Origin: an uncultured Prevotella sp.
Lineage (GTDB): Bacteria > Bacteroidota > Bacteroidia > Bacteroidales > Bacteroidaceae
Direction: 5' to 3'
Length of the DNA stretch: 13,365 bases
NCBI GenBank assembly: GCA_900772835.1
Contig: CAAGSA010000011.1
Span: 1 to 13,365, forward strand
Of the stretch, positions 1-7,507 are shown piece by piece. The position numbers and the translations under genes are program-made. The notes under the pieces were generated by a model. That model did no database searches. It was not told the DNA's origin and saw only the letters and a list, made by a program, of their open reading frames with translations. Numbering within the stretch: position 1 is the first letter of the stretch; each line of letters starts with the position of its first letter.

Positions 1-95
1 TAGGAACCGCCGTATGCGGAACCGCATGTACGGTGGTGTGAGAGGTCGGAAAACGAAAGTAGGAAGAAAACTGCTTCGTTTTCCTCCTACTCGAT
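1..95 (+). ncRNA. Group II intron, 3' end (domain V and domain VI-like hairpin), partial
   Basis: Positions 5-38 fold as a group II intron domain V. The lower stem pairs 7-13 with 30-36 and includes a CGC catalytic triad at 8-10 with a G-U pair (9 with 34). A two-base bulge (28-29) follows, then an upper stem 14-18 with 23-27 closed by a four-base loop. After a short linker, 59-71 pairs with 78-90 around a 6-base loop in the position of domain VI, and the intron would end near CTCGAT at 90-95. The rest of the intron, including any reverse transcriptase gene, would lie before position 1. The intron points towards the 3' end of the pectinesterase gene, on the opposite strand. Domain V is seen directly. 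The exact 3' splice site is inferred, and no bulged branch-point adenosine stands out on the 3' side of the domain VI-like stem. Confidence 0.75.
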
Positions 96-110
96 TGCTC
101 GGCACGAGCA
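96..110. repeat. Short perfect palindrome between the two hairpins
   Basis: TGCTCG (96-101) and CGAGCA (105-110) form a perfect 6-bp stem around the 3-base loop GCA. It lies directly after the presumed intron 3' end. Group IIC introns are known to insert next to stem-loops, but those lie on the 5' exon side, so this hairpin on the 3' side is not the usual target arrangement. It could be a remnant of a target site or simply part of a compact terminator region. Confidence 0.5.
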
Positions 111-114
111 TACT

Positions 115-162
115 GAAAATAGGAGATAAACACCTGTGATTAGTGTTTACCTCCTACTCGAT
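115..162. repeat. Second domain VI-like hairpin; alternatively a minus-strand terminator
   Basis: Positions 120-133 pair with 143-156 around a 9-base loop. The design copies the hairpin at 59-90: six pairs, an A-C mismatch (126/150, compare 65/84), then a second block of pairs. Both are preceded by GAAA and followed by CTACTCGAT or TACTCGAT. No second domain V sits before it, so it is not a complete intron end. Read on the minus strand, the A-C mismatch becomes a U-G wobble, the stem is fully paired, and TTTT follows it. It could therefore be the terminator of the pectinesterase transcript. I cannot choose between the two readings. Confidence 0.55.
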
Positions 163-224
163 CTGATAGGTCTTTATTTGTTCTCGATGCTGCCGCGTTT
201 GGCTGCAGTGGCTTCTGGGGGTTG

Positions 225-1205
225 TTATTCGGCAGGAATCCAGCTGTAGTCCTGCTTGAAGACGTTGGCTACGGTTACCTGTGCCGCTTCATTCTTGGAG
301 AGCTGGCGGCTCCATGCGGCGCGTGTCTTCGGCGAAGCTCCCTCGCCCCGGTTGTTGTATTCGCAATAGCGGGCTGTCTTCTCGTTGGCAGGGTTGCTCC
401 AGTTGTGCCACCCCACGGGGAGGATGTGCTTGCCCAGCTCGCAGTTCATGAACAGCGTGTGGGCGTAGGGGCGCCACGGTCTGCCGAGATAAACCTTGTC
501 CACACCCTCGCAGGCGGTAAGTCGGCAGTTGTTGAACACGTAGCCGTACTTCACGCCATCGGGGGTTGATGCCGCCGTGACGTAGGAGTTGGTGCGGCTC
601 TTGATGATGCAGCCTTCGAACCACGCCGTGGAGGGACCGAAGATAAAGTCGGTGGTGCCTTCAATCAGACAGTTCTTGAAGTATAGTCTGGTGTTTATGC
701 CGCCGGTATACACGGTGTCCTGGTTGCCGAGGATGCGGCAGTTGACGAACGCGAGGCGGTCGCCCTGTGTGTGGAGAGCCACGGCCTGGCCTAGGCGTGC
801 GGCGTTGTTCTCGATGGTGATGTTCTTGAATGTGATGCAGTTGCCGTCCACTCTAACGGTGTAGGTGCGGAAGGTTCCCATCTTGCGGTTGGTGCCGGGG
901 ATGAATACATTTGCGTGGTCATCGTATGTGATGATGGTATTTTCGGCGTCCTCGCCGCAAATCTCGATGTTGGTGAGCCACGACGGAACCACGAGCTTCT
1001 CCTTGTAGAGACCCTTCTTCACGAAAATCACCTTGTGGTATTCCATGAATGCCCTGCACACCTCGATTGCATCATCAATGTTGCGGAATTCGGCGGTGCC
1101 GTCGCGCGCCACGAAGATTGTGTCCGGGTTGTCATACTTGTTTGCCGCCATTGCCGTGGTTATTACGGCAATGGCGAGCAGTAGTGTAGATAGAGTTTTT
1201 TTCAT
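225..1205 (-). CDS. Secreted pectinesterase (carbohydrate esterase family 8)
   Basis: 326 aa. It removes methyl esters from pectin homogalacturonan, exposing it to lyases and hydrolases. Residues 1-20 are a signal peptide (MKK start, hydrophobic core, TAMA before the mature AANK), so it acts in the periplasm or outside the cell. The family motifs occur in order: GLYKEK at 65-70, QAVAL at 140-144, GNQDT at 160-164 with the acid/base Asp163, DFIFG at 186-190 with the nucleophile Asp186, and LGRPW at 240-244 with substrate-binding Arg242. The length is normal for a single right-handed beta-helix catalytic domain, and all key residues are present. It starts only 10 nt after the rel stop codon, so it is probably the last gene of that transcription unit. 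A pectin enzyme in a segregation and stringent-response operon is unexpected, and no other polysaccharide-use genes are nearby. Confidence 0.93.
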   Translation of the reverse strand: MKKTLSTLLLAIAVITTAMAANKYDNPDTIFVARDGTAEFRNIDDAIEVCRAFMEYHKVIFVKKGLYKEKLVVPSWLTNIEICGEDAENTIITYDDHANVFIPGTNRKMGTFRTYTVRVDGNCITFKNITIENNAARLGQAVALHTQGDRLAFVNCRILGNQDTVYTGGINTRLYFKNCLIEGTTDFIFGPSTAWFEGCIIKSRTNSYVTAASTPDGVKYGYVFNNCRLTACEGVDKVYLGRPWRPYAHTLFMNCELGKHILPVGWHNWSNPANEKTARYCEYNNRGEGASPKTRAAWSRQLSKNEAAQVTVANVFKQDYSWIPAE

Positions 1206-1215
1206 TTTATGTTTG

Positions 1216-3501
1216 TTATACGGTTTGGTTCACTTCCTGCACTCCGGTCACGGTCTTGAGCCCTTTGATGACGGTCTCAATGTCGGAACGGTCGTGTACG
1301 AACAGCTCCACAACGCCTGTGAAGATGCCTTCGTCGCAGGAGATGGTCACTTTGTGTATGTTGATGTCTAACTGCTCGGAGATGACCCTTGTCACGTCGC
1401 TCAGCATTCCCTTGCGGTCGATGCCGGTTAAGGAGATTGTGGCATCGAACACCAGCTTGCGGTGCATGTCCCACTTGGCGTCGAGAATGCGGTTGCCGTA
1501 GCTCGACTTCAGCTTCGATGCCACGGGGCAGGAGCGCTTGTGGATTTCTATGTGGTTGTCGCTGTCGATGAAGCCGAGCGCGTCGTCGCCCGGTATGGGG
1601 TGGCAGCAGGGCTTGAACACGTACTGGTGTATGTTTTCTTCGTTCACGTAGATAGGTTTCTTGCGGTTGAAGCCCTCTGGCAGGGTGATGTAGTCGCTTA
1701 GCTGGTCCTTCTGCTTCCCGGCTTTCTTTTTGCCGAAGAAAGGCACGAACTTTCTCCATCCCTTTCCTTCCTCGCTCTTCTTGTTTTTGCCGTGCAGTTC
1801 GTCGATGTCCTGTTCGCCGAGGATGATTTCCTTGTTGCCTATAGCCTGCAGCAGCTTTTCGTGCTTGTCCATATCGTGGAGCGAGCACAGTTTGTCGAGC
1901 ACAGAGAAGGTCACTTCGAGCGAGTGGCGCTTCAGAAATTCCGATAGAATCTCTTCGCCGCGCTTCTGTATCTCCCTGCCTTCGCGGCGCAGTATCGCCT
2001 GTATCTTGGTCTTTGCCTTTGCCGTCGACACGAAGTTTATCCACGATGGCTGCACGTGCTGCGAGTTTGACGTGAGGATTTCCACCTGGTCGCCGCTGCT
2101 CAGTTTGTGGCTCAGCGGCACGAGCTTGTGGTTCACCTTTGCTCCGATACAGTGGCTTCCGAGGAAGGTGTGTATTTGGAATGCGAAGTCGAGAGCCGTG
2201 CATCCGGCAGGCATTGTCTTGATTTCGCCCTTCGGTGTGAACACGAATATTTCGGATGCGAACAGGTTCAGCTTTATGGTGTCGAGGAAGTCCATGGCAT
2301 CGGGCTGAGGGTCGTCGAGAATCTCCTTGATGGTGCGCAGCCAGTTGTTCAGCTCGCCGTCGTCCTCCGAAATCTCGTTGCTTTTCTCCACACCGTCCTT
2401 GTATTTCCAGTGTGCGGCAAATCCCTGTTCCGCCATTTCGTCCATTCGCTCCGACCTTATCTGCACCTCTATCCATTTTCCCATCTTGCTCATGAGCGTC
2501 ACGTGCAGTGCCTGGTAGCCGTTAGCCTTGGGGTGGTTCACCCAGTCGCGCAGCCGGTCGGGGTGCGACTTGTATATCTGGCTTATCGCCACATATATGT
2601 TGAAGCATTCGTTTGCCTCCATGTCCTTCTGCTTCGGCTTGAAGATTATTCTCACGGCGAGGATATCGTATATCTGGTCGAACGCCACGTGCTTCTGCTG
2701 CATCTTGTTCCAAATGGAGTAGGGACTCTTTATGCGTGCCTTTATCTTGTAGTCCACGCCCATTTTGTCGAGCCTCTGTCGTATCGGTGCCGTGAAGTTG
2801 TCGAAGAGCGTGTCGCGCGAAGCCTGTGTGCTTGCGAGCTTCTGTTGTATTTCCTCATACTGTTCGGGGTGTTCGAACTTGAAGCTCAGGTTTTCGAGTT
2901 CCGTCTTGATGTTGTTCAGTCCGAGACGGTTGGCGAGCGGAGCATAGATATAGAGCGTTTCCCCGGCAATCTTGTATCGTTTGTTTGGCGGTTGTCCGTC
3001 GAGGGTGCGCATATTGTGCAGGCGGTCGCATATCTTGATGAGTATAACGCGGATGTCATCGCTCATCATCAGCAGCAGCTTCTTTATGTTCTCAGCCTGT
3101 GCCGAAGCCTGGTCGCCGAATATTCCGCCCGAAATCTTTGTCAGTCCGTCAACGATCTGCGCAATCTTCGGTCCGAACATATTCTTGATGTCCTCCACCG
3201 TATAGTCGGTGTCCTCCACCACGTCGTGCAGCAGTGCCGCGCTGATGCTCGTCGAGCCCAGTCCCATCTCCGAGCATGCTATCTGTGCCACGGCGATGGG
3301 ATGCATGATATACGGTTCGCCCGACAGTCGTCTTACTCCCTTGTGTGCCTGTCGGGCAAAGTTGAACGCTTTCGTTATGATATCGACCTTCTTCCTGTGT
3401 CTTGATGCAAGGTAGCTGTCGAGAAGCTGCTTGAAGGCATCGTCCACCATTTTGGTGTCGGCTGCCTCGCGCTCTATGTCTGAAAGTTTCTGCTCATCCA
3501 T
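1216..3501 (-). CDS. rel: Bifunctional (p)ppGpp synthetase/hydrolase, RelA/SpoT family
   Basis: 761 aa, a full-length long RSH protein that makes and degrades the alarmone (p)ppGpp in response to starvation. The N-terminal HD hydrolase looks intact: GEPYIMHP with His67, LHDVVEDT with His92-Asp93 and Glu96-Asp97, and DRLHNMRTL with Asp159 and Asn163. The synthetase domain has the substrate loop RIKSPYSIWNKM (256-267), FDQIYD (274-279), NGYQALH (327-333) and the catalytic Glu345 in WIEVQIR. The signature that separates bifunctional from synthetase-only enzymes reads RLRD at 316-319, a conservative variant of the bifunctional RXKD. A TGS domain follows at about 415-475, then a zinc-finger-like stretch with FKPCCHPIPGD, and an ACT domain at about 685-755. 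It lies 44 nt after the transglycosylase gene and 10 nt before the pectinesterase. Both activities are predicted. Confidence 0.97.
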   Translation of the reverse strand: MDEQKLSDIEREAADTKMVDDAFKQLLDSYLASRHRKKVDIITKAFNFARQAHKGVRRLSGEPYIMHPIAVAQIACSEMGLGSTSISAALLHDVVEDTDYTVEDIKNMFGPKIAQIVDGLTKISGGIFGDQASAQAENIKKLLLMMSDDIRVILIKICDRLHNMRTLDGQPPNKRYKIAGETLYIYAPLANRLGLNNIKTELENLSFKFEHPEQYEEIQQKLASTQASRDTLFDNFTAPIRQRLDKMGVDYKIKARIKSPYSIWNKMQQKHVAFDQIYDILAVRIIFKPKQKDMEANECFNIYVAISQIYKSHPDRLRDWVNHPKANGYQALHVTLMSKMGKWIEVQIRSERMDEMAEQGFAAHWKYKDGVEKSNEISEDDGELNNWLRTIKEILDDPQPDAMDFLDTIKLNLFASEIFVFTPKGEIKTMPAGCTALDFAFQIHTFLGSHCIGAKVNHKLVPLSHKLSSGDQVEILTSNSQHVQPSWINFVSTAKAKTKIQAILRREGREIQKRGEEILSEFLKRHSLEVTFSVLDKLCSLHDMDKHEKLLQAIGNKEIILGEQDIDELHGKNKKSEEGKGWRKFVPFFGKKKAGKQKDQLSDYITLPEGFNRKKPIYVNEENIHQYVFKPCCHPIPGDDALGFIDSDNHIEIHKRSCPVASKLKSSYGNRILDAKWDMHRKLVFDATISLTGIDRKGMLSDVTRVISEQLDINIHKVTISCDEGIFTGVVELFVHDRSDIETVIKGLKTVTGVQEVNQTV

Positions 3502-3545
3502 AGTCTTCTGTTTTTTAGGATGTTATGAATTTGCGGTTGGAAGAT

Positions 3546-4901
3546 TTATCTCACCTTTATCTTCTTTCCGGCGCGTATGTTATTGCCCTTTATGCCGTTC
3601 AGCCTGCGCAGCTTTTTCACTGTGGTGTGGTTTCTTGCTGCTATTTCCGACAGGGTGTCGCCGTTCTTTATGGTAACGTTCTTTCCGCCTGATTTCCTTC
3701 TTCTGTTTCTTGACTTTCTCGATGCGCTGCTCTTGCCTCTCCTCGACGATGATTTCTTCGAGTAGCTGTATCGCGGCTGCGTTTCCTCTGCCACTTCCAC
3801 GAGCGAGCGCCTTGTGAGTAGCTGGTCCGACTGGTAGTTGTATATGGAGTCCTCGTTGGTGATGAACGCGTTCACCACTGATATCGGCAGCCGTATCGCC
3901 ATAGGTTTCGAGTTTCCGTTCACGATGTCGCGGCGGTATTGCGGGTTCAGGGCCCTGAGCGCGTCGATGTCCACTCCGCACACGTCGGCAATCTGCTTCA
4001 GATGCACTTCGCGGCTCACCATCACCGTGTCGGTTTTTGCCGGCAGCGTGGTGCGCATTGGACAGATGTTGTGCTCGCAGTAGTAGTTCATCACATAGTT
4101 TGCCGCGATGAATGCCGGCACGTATCCTTTCGTCTCGCGTGGCAGATAGGGGTAGATGTTCCAATAGTCGGTCTCGCCGTTGGCGCGCTGTATAGCCTTG
4201 CGCACATTCTCCGGACCGCAGTTGTATGCCGCAATCACGAGATTCCAGTCGCCGTATATTCTATACAGGTCGCGCAGGTATTTCGCTGCTGCATACGATG
4301 ATTTCACGGGGTCTCTGCGCTCGTCGATGAGGGAGTTTATCTCCAGGCCGTACTGTTTTCCGGTTGACGGCATAAACTGCCACAGTCCGGCAGCGCCAAC
4401 CCTCGACACAGCTTTCGGGTTGAGCGCCGACTCGATTACCGGCAGGTATTTCAGTTCGAGCGGCACACCGTATGCTTCGAGTGCATCCTCGAAGATTGGG
4501 ATGTAGAAGTTCGATGCCCCGAGCATATAGCTTACGGAGCGGCGCAGTCTTCCGGTATATCTGTCGATGAATTTCTGCACGATTTCGTTATACGGCATCT
4601 CCATTATGTTCGGCAGTCGTTTCAGTCGGTCTATATACACCTCTTTTTCGTATGTGCGGTTTTCGTCGCGGTAGTTGCAGTCGTCGTCAGCCTTCAGGTA
4701 TTTCTTGGCGTAATACTCCTCCAGCAGGTCGTCGAACTCGGTGTCCATAGATGCGGGCACGTCGATGATTTCCTCGTGTCCGTCCTTGTCAGTTACTTTG
4801 ATTTCGTTGTCGTTGTTGTTCTGCGCGTTAGCGGCTCCCCATCCTCCCAGAAGGAGTGTTGCCGTGAGCGTAACGATTTTTCTGTTTATATTCAGTTTCA
4901 T
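3546..4901 (-). CDS. mltD: Membrane-bound or periplasmic lytic transglycosylase with LysM (MltD-like)
   Basis: 451 aa. It cleaves peptidoglycan glycan strands to 1,6-anhydro-muropeptides in the periplasm. Residues 1-26 form a signal peptide ending ANA-Q; there is no lipobox cysteine. The GH23 (SLT) domain covers about 135-275: catalytic Glu157 in PVIESALNP, then GAAGLWQFMPSTG (169-181), AAYNCGPENV (224-233) and PRETKGYVPA (254-263). A weak LysM-like stretch lies at about 296-340 (LKQIADVCGVDIDALRALNP), and a clear C-terminal LysM at 408-451 (NGDTLSEIA and IRAGKKIKV). Between them, residues 376-405 are a Ser/Arg/Lys-rich linker that is probably flexible and may bind anionic polymers. It lies 9 nt after the DUF5683 gene. 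Confidence 0.93.
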   Translation of the reverse strand: MKLNINRKIVTLTATLLLGGWGAANAQNNNDNEIKVTDKDGHEEIIDVPASMDTEFDDLLEEYYAKKYLKADDDCNYRDENRTYEKEVYIDRLKRLPNIMEMPYNEIVQKFIDRYTGRLRRSVSYMLGASNFYIPIFEDALEAYGVPLELKYLPVIESALNPKAVSRVGAAGLWQFMPSTGKQYGLEINSLIDERRDPVKSSYAAAKYLRDLYRIYGDWNLVIAAYNCGPENVRKAIQRANGETDYWNIYPYLPRETKGYVPAFIAANYVMNYYCEHNICPMRTTLPAKTDTVMVSREVHLKQIADVCGVDIDALRALNPQYRRDIVNGNSKPMAIRLPISVVNAFITNEDSIYNYQSDQLLTRRSLVEVAEETQPRYSYSKKSSSRRGKSSASRKSRNRRRKSGGKNVTIKNGDTLSEIAARNHTTVKKLRRLNGIKGNNIRAGKKIKVR

Positions 4902-4910
4902 AATTGTCTG

Positions 4911-5690
4911 TTAAAAGTTCAGCGAGCATTGCAGCCCGAGCGATGATGTTTTCATCGGGTTTGCTGACGAGCGGTTGTTTATCACCGTCGGTTCCACTCT
5001 CAGGCTCAGGTCTTTTGATATGTCGAACTGCGAGAGCGAAGCATCTACGTATGCGTCGATGACCGACAGTACATACACGCCGATGAGGCAGAAGATGCTC
5101 AGGTCGCGGTATTTGCGGTAGTAGTCTTTTCTTCGTTTGAACAGGTTTTCGTATCTCGACCTGTTCTCGTCGGTGACGGTAGTTCCCAGATGCAGAAACT
5201 GGTTGTAGCTCTGCGTCGACGGGTCATCGTCCATAATGTCCATATATGCCTGCGAGTAGTCGCGGAACATCTGGTTGTTCCATCTCCAGGCGTAGATGCA
5301 GCCCAGGAATCCTCCGTATACGATGGGCAGCTTCCAGTATTTCCTGTTGTACACCTGTCCTGCGCCCGGCAGCACAATGGCGAGCCACATGGCGCGCTTC
5401 GGGTCGGGAGCCCACGTTGCCCAGTTGCGCTTCTGCTTCCCTGCGGCAATGGAGTCGGCTGCCGTTATTCCGGCGGCATTCAGCGCTGCTGCGGCAGAGT
5501 ATGTGTTGGCGGCAGTGATGGTGTCGGCTTGTACGGCAGAGGTTTCGTCTACCTTATTATAATTATATATATAAGGCTCTGTCCCGAAGCCTTCGTCAGA
5601 CTCCGTCACTTCTGCTGTCCCGGCGTTTGCCCCGACTGCCAATGCCATTGCCGCAATGGCGGCTGATATTTTTCGAATACTGTTGTACAC
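4911..5690 (-). CDS. DUF5683 family membrane protein, function unknown
   Basis: 259 aa, starting with GTG (CAC at 5688-5690). This start yields a signal peptide at residues 1-23 (basic SIRK, then an Ala-rich core ending ANA-G). A low-complexity acidic and Ala/Thr-rich stretch runs to about 85. The conserved core begins at WAPDPKRAMWLAIVLPGAGQ (93-112) and continues with VYNRKYWKLPIVYGGFLG. This is the typical DUF5683 signature of Bacteroidetes, with short hydrophobic segments at about 101-112, 122-135 and 198-213. A charged region between the last two (KRRKDYYRKYRD, 185-196) probably faces the cytoplasm. It lies 13 nt after parB and 9 nt before the transglycosylase gene. The context suggests an envelope or segregation role, but no biochemical function can be read from the sequence. 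Confidence 0.85.
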   Translation of the reverse strand: MYNSIRKISAAIAAMALAVGANAGTAEVTESDEGFGTEPYIYNYNKVDETSAVQADTITAANTYSAAAALNAAGITAADSIAAGKQKRNWATWAPDPKRAMWLAIVLPGAGQVYNRKYWKLPIVYGGFLGCIYAWRWNNQMFRDYSQAYMDIMDDDPSTQSYNQFLHLGTTVTDENRSRYENLFKRRKDYYRKYRDLSIFCLIGVYVLSVIDAYVDASLSQFDISKDLSLRVEPTVINNRSSANPMKTSSLGLQCSLNF

Positions 5691-5703
5691 TTTTTCGCCG
5701 GAT

Positions 5704-6603
5704 TTAGTCGTCCTTCCTTTTCATATTGTCGAGCACCGACATGATGTGCTCCAGTTCTTCAGCGTTTGCGAACGGTATGCTTATCTTTCCCTTTCCCTTC
5801 GGCGAGCATGTCATCTGCACCTTTGTGGAGAAGAACGTTGAGAGTTTTTCCTTCAGCACGTTGAATTCCTCCGGCAGCTGCACTTTTGAGGCGATGAGCT
5901 TCTTGCCGCTCATCACGTCCTCGCCGCTGTTGAGCTGCTTTGCTATTTCCTCCACTTTTCTCACGGAGTATCCGTTCTTCTGTATTTCCTTGAACACCTT
6001 GATTTGCAGCGACGGCGAATCGATTGACAGCAGTGCTCTTGCGTGTCCCATGTCGATTTCCTTTTTCTGCAGTGCCATCTGCACCTGTGCCGGCAGTTTC
6101 AGCAGTCTCAGGTAGTTTGTTATTGCCGTGCGGCTTTTGCCCACTCGTTCCGACACCTTTTCCTGTGTCATTCCCGTGTTCGAGAGCAGGTGTTCGTATG
6201 CGAGTGCTATCTCGATGGCGTTGAGGTCTTCGCGCTGTATGTTTTCCACGAGAGCCATTTCCATGACGTTCTCGTCCTTGATTGTGCGTATGTATGCCGG
6301 TATGGCGTTGAGCCCTGCAATCTGCGATGCTCTCCATCTGCGTTCTCCGGCAATTATCTGGTATTTCTCCCCGTCCACCTGCCGCAGTGTGATGGGCTGG
6401 ATGATTCCTATTTCCCTTATGCTGTTTGCGAGTTCCTGCAGTGCCTCCTCGTCGAATTCCCTTCTCGGCTGGTTTGGGTTAGGCTCAATTTGGTTTATGT
6501 CGATTTCGTTGATGGTGGAACTTCCCTGCGGGCGCACGTCGTCGGTTGAGATGAGTGCGTCGAGTCCGCGTCCAAGTGCGCTGTATCTCTTGTGTACTCC
6601 CAT
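5704..6603 (-). CDS. parB: Chromosome-partitioning protein ParB (CTP-dependent DNA clamp)
   Basis: 299 aa. ParB binds parS sites, loads as a CTP-gated sliding clamp and is moved by ParA during chromosome segregation. The N-terminus RYSALGRGLDALIS (6-19) is the ParA-stimulating tail. The ParB/Srx CTPase domain follows, with PNPNQPRR (41-48), GERRWRAS (86-93) and ENIQRE (120-125). A helix-turn-helix parS-reading domain covers about 140-185 (MTQEKVSERVGKSRTAITN, then LRLL). The C-terminal part (about 235-299) would form the dimer domain. Its ATG directly follows the parA stop codon with no base between, so the two are translationally coupled. I found no sequence resembling the parS consensus (a palindrome around CACGTG) next to the operon. 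Confidence 0.97.
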   Translation of the reverse strand: MGVHKRYSALGRGLDALISTDDVRPQGSSTINEIDINQIEPNPNQPRREFDEEALQELANSIREIGIIQPITLRQVDGEKYQIIAGERRWRASQIAGLNAIPAYIRTIKDENVMEMALVENIQREDLNAIEIALAYEHLLSNTGMTQEKVSERVGKSRTAITNYLRLLKLPAQVQMALQKKEIDMGHARALLSIDSPSLQIKVFKEIQKNGYSVRKVEEIAKQLNSGEDVMSGKKLIASKVQLPEEFNVLKEKLSTFFSTKVQMTCSPKGKGKISIPFANAEELEHIMSVLDNMKRKDD

Positions 6604-7383
6604 TTATTTTCTGCTTGATTGTTCGTTCTTGTTAATGATTTCCTTGGCCAGTGCAAGGTGGTTCTTGCTTCCTGTTGAGTCTGCGTCGTAGAGTATGACC
6701 GGCAGTCCGTGGCTTGGCGATTCGCTCAGTTTCACGTTTCGCTGTATTACGGTCTTGAACACGAGTTCCTGGAAGTGTCTCTTCACCTCGTAGTAGATCT
6801 GGTTTGCGAGGCGCAGTCGGCTGTCGTACATCGTGAGCAGGAATCCCTCTATTTCGAGTTGCGGGTTCAGTTTGCTTTTGATGATTTTGATTGTGTTCAG
6901 TAGCTTGCTGATTCCTTCCAGGGCGAAATATTCGCACTGCACGGGTATTACCACCGAGTCGGCGGCAGTCAGGGCGTTCACCGTTATCAGTCCGAGCGAC
7001 GGCGAGCAGTCTATCAGTATATAGTCGTAGTCATCGCGTATAGGCTGGAGCAGTCTTTTTATCACCTGTTCGCGGTGGTCGAGGTTGAGCATTTCGATTT
7101 CGGCTCCCACCAGGTCGATGTGGCTTGGTATGATGTCGAGCCCGTCGATGTCGGTGGTGTAAACGGCGTCTCTCACGTCGGCATGGTCGATGATGCACTC
7201 GTAGAGAGAGCAGTCCACGTCCTTTGCGTTTACTCCGAGTCCACTTGATGCGTTGGCCTGTGGGTCGGCGTCGATAACGAGTACTTTCTTCTCCAGAGTT
7301 GCCAGAGATGCGGCAAGATTGATGGTGGTGGTGGTTTTGCCCACACCGCCTTTCTGGTTTGCCAATGCTATAATCTTTCCCAT
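6604..7383 (-). CDS. parA: Chromosome-partitioning ATPase ParA (Soj family)
   Basis: 259 aa. ParA forms an ATP-bound dimer on the nucleoid, and ParB triggers its ATPase to drive origin segregation. The deviant Walker A motif is at residues 11-18 (KGGVGKTT) with the signature Lys11, Walker A' is DADPQAN at 38-44, and Walker B is YILIDCSPS at 121-129. There is no N-terminal helix-turn-helix, so it is the short chromosomal Soj type, not the large plasmid type. It is the first gene of the minus-strand run and its leader (7384-7464) contains an 8-bp inverted repeat. A Bacteroidetes-type -7 box lies at 7457-7464. Confidence 0.97.
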   Translation of the reverse strand: MGKIIALANQKGGVGKTTTTINLAASLATLEKKVLVIDADPQANASSGLGVNAKDVDCSLYECIIDHADVRDAVYTTDIDGLDIIPSHIDLVGAEIEMLNLDHREQVIKRLLQPIRDDYDYILIDCSPSLGLITVNALTAADSVVIPVQCEYFALEGISKLLNTIKIIKSKLNPQLEIEGFLLTMYDSRLRLANQIYYEVKRHFQELVFKTVIQRNVKLSESPSHGLPVILYDADSTGSKNHLALAKEIINKNEQSSRK

Positions 7384-7410
7384 TTTTGCTGTTTCCTATT
7401 AGTGCAAGCC

Positions 7411-7440
7411 GTAATGAGAGTCAACCTAACGCCTCATTAC
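7411..7440 (-). promoter_or_regulatory. Inverted repeat in the parA leader, possible operator or RNA hairpin
   Basis: GTAATGAG (7411-7418) and CTCATTAC (7433-7440) are a perfect 8-bp inverted repeat with a 14-base loop. It lies between the candidate parA -7 box and the parA start codon, so it would be in the 5' untranslated RNA. No T-run follows on the minus strand, so it is not a normal terminator. A role in autoregulation is only an inference. Confidence 0.4.
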
Positions 7441-7456
7441 AGTAAAATTATGGATG

Positions 7457-7464
7457 CAAAGATA
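7457..7464 (-). promoter_or_regulatory. Candidate parA operon promoter, -7 box
   Basis: On the minus strand the bases read TATCTTTG, an exact match to the Bacteroidetes sigma-ABfr -7 consensus TAnnTTTG. The start codon is 74 nt downstream. The expected -33 TTG-type box at the right distance is not clear, so the call rests on the -7 box and its position at the head of the operon. Confidence 0.5.
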
Positions 7465-7507
7465 CATATTATTATGCGATAATCTGTGTTTTTAAAGCTT
7501 TTTTTCG

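Noticed and set aside
2036..2655. CACGTG cores within rel considered as parS
   Set aside because: They lack the flanking palindromic arms of parS and fall in coding sequence where ACG and GTG codons explain them.
2107..3405. A 432-codon plus-strand open frame opposite rel
   Set aside because: It is an antisense shadow of rel. Its translation is low in recognisable motifs, and rel is complete with all catalytic residues.
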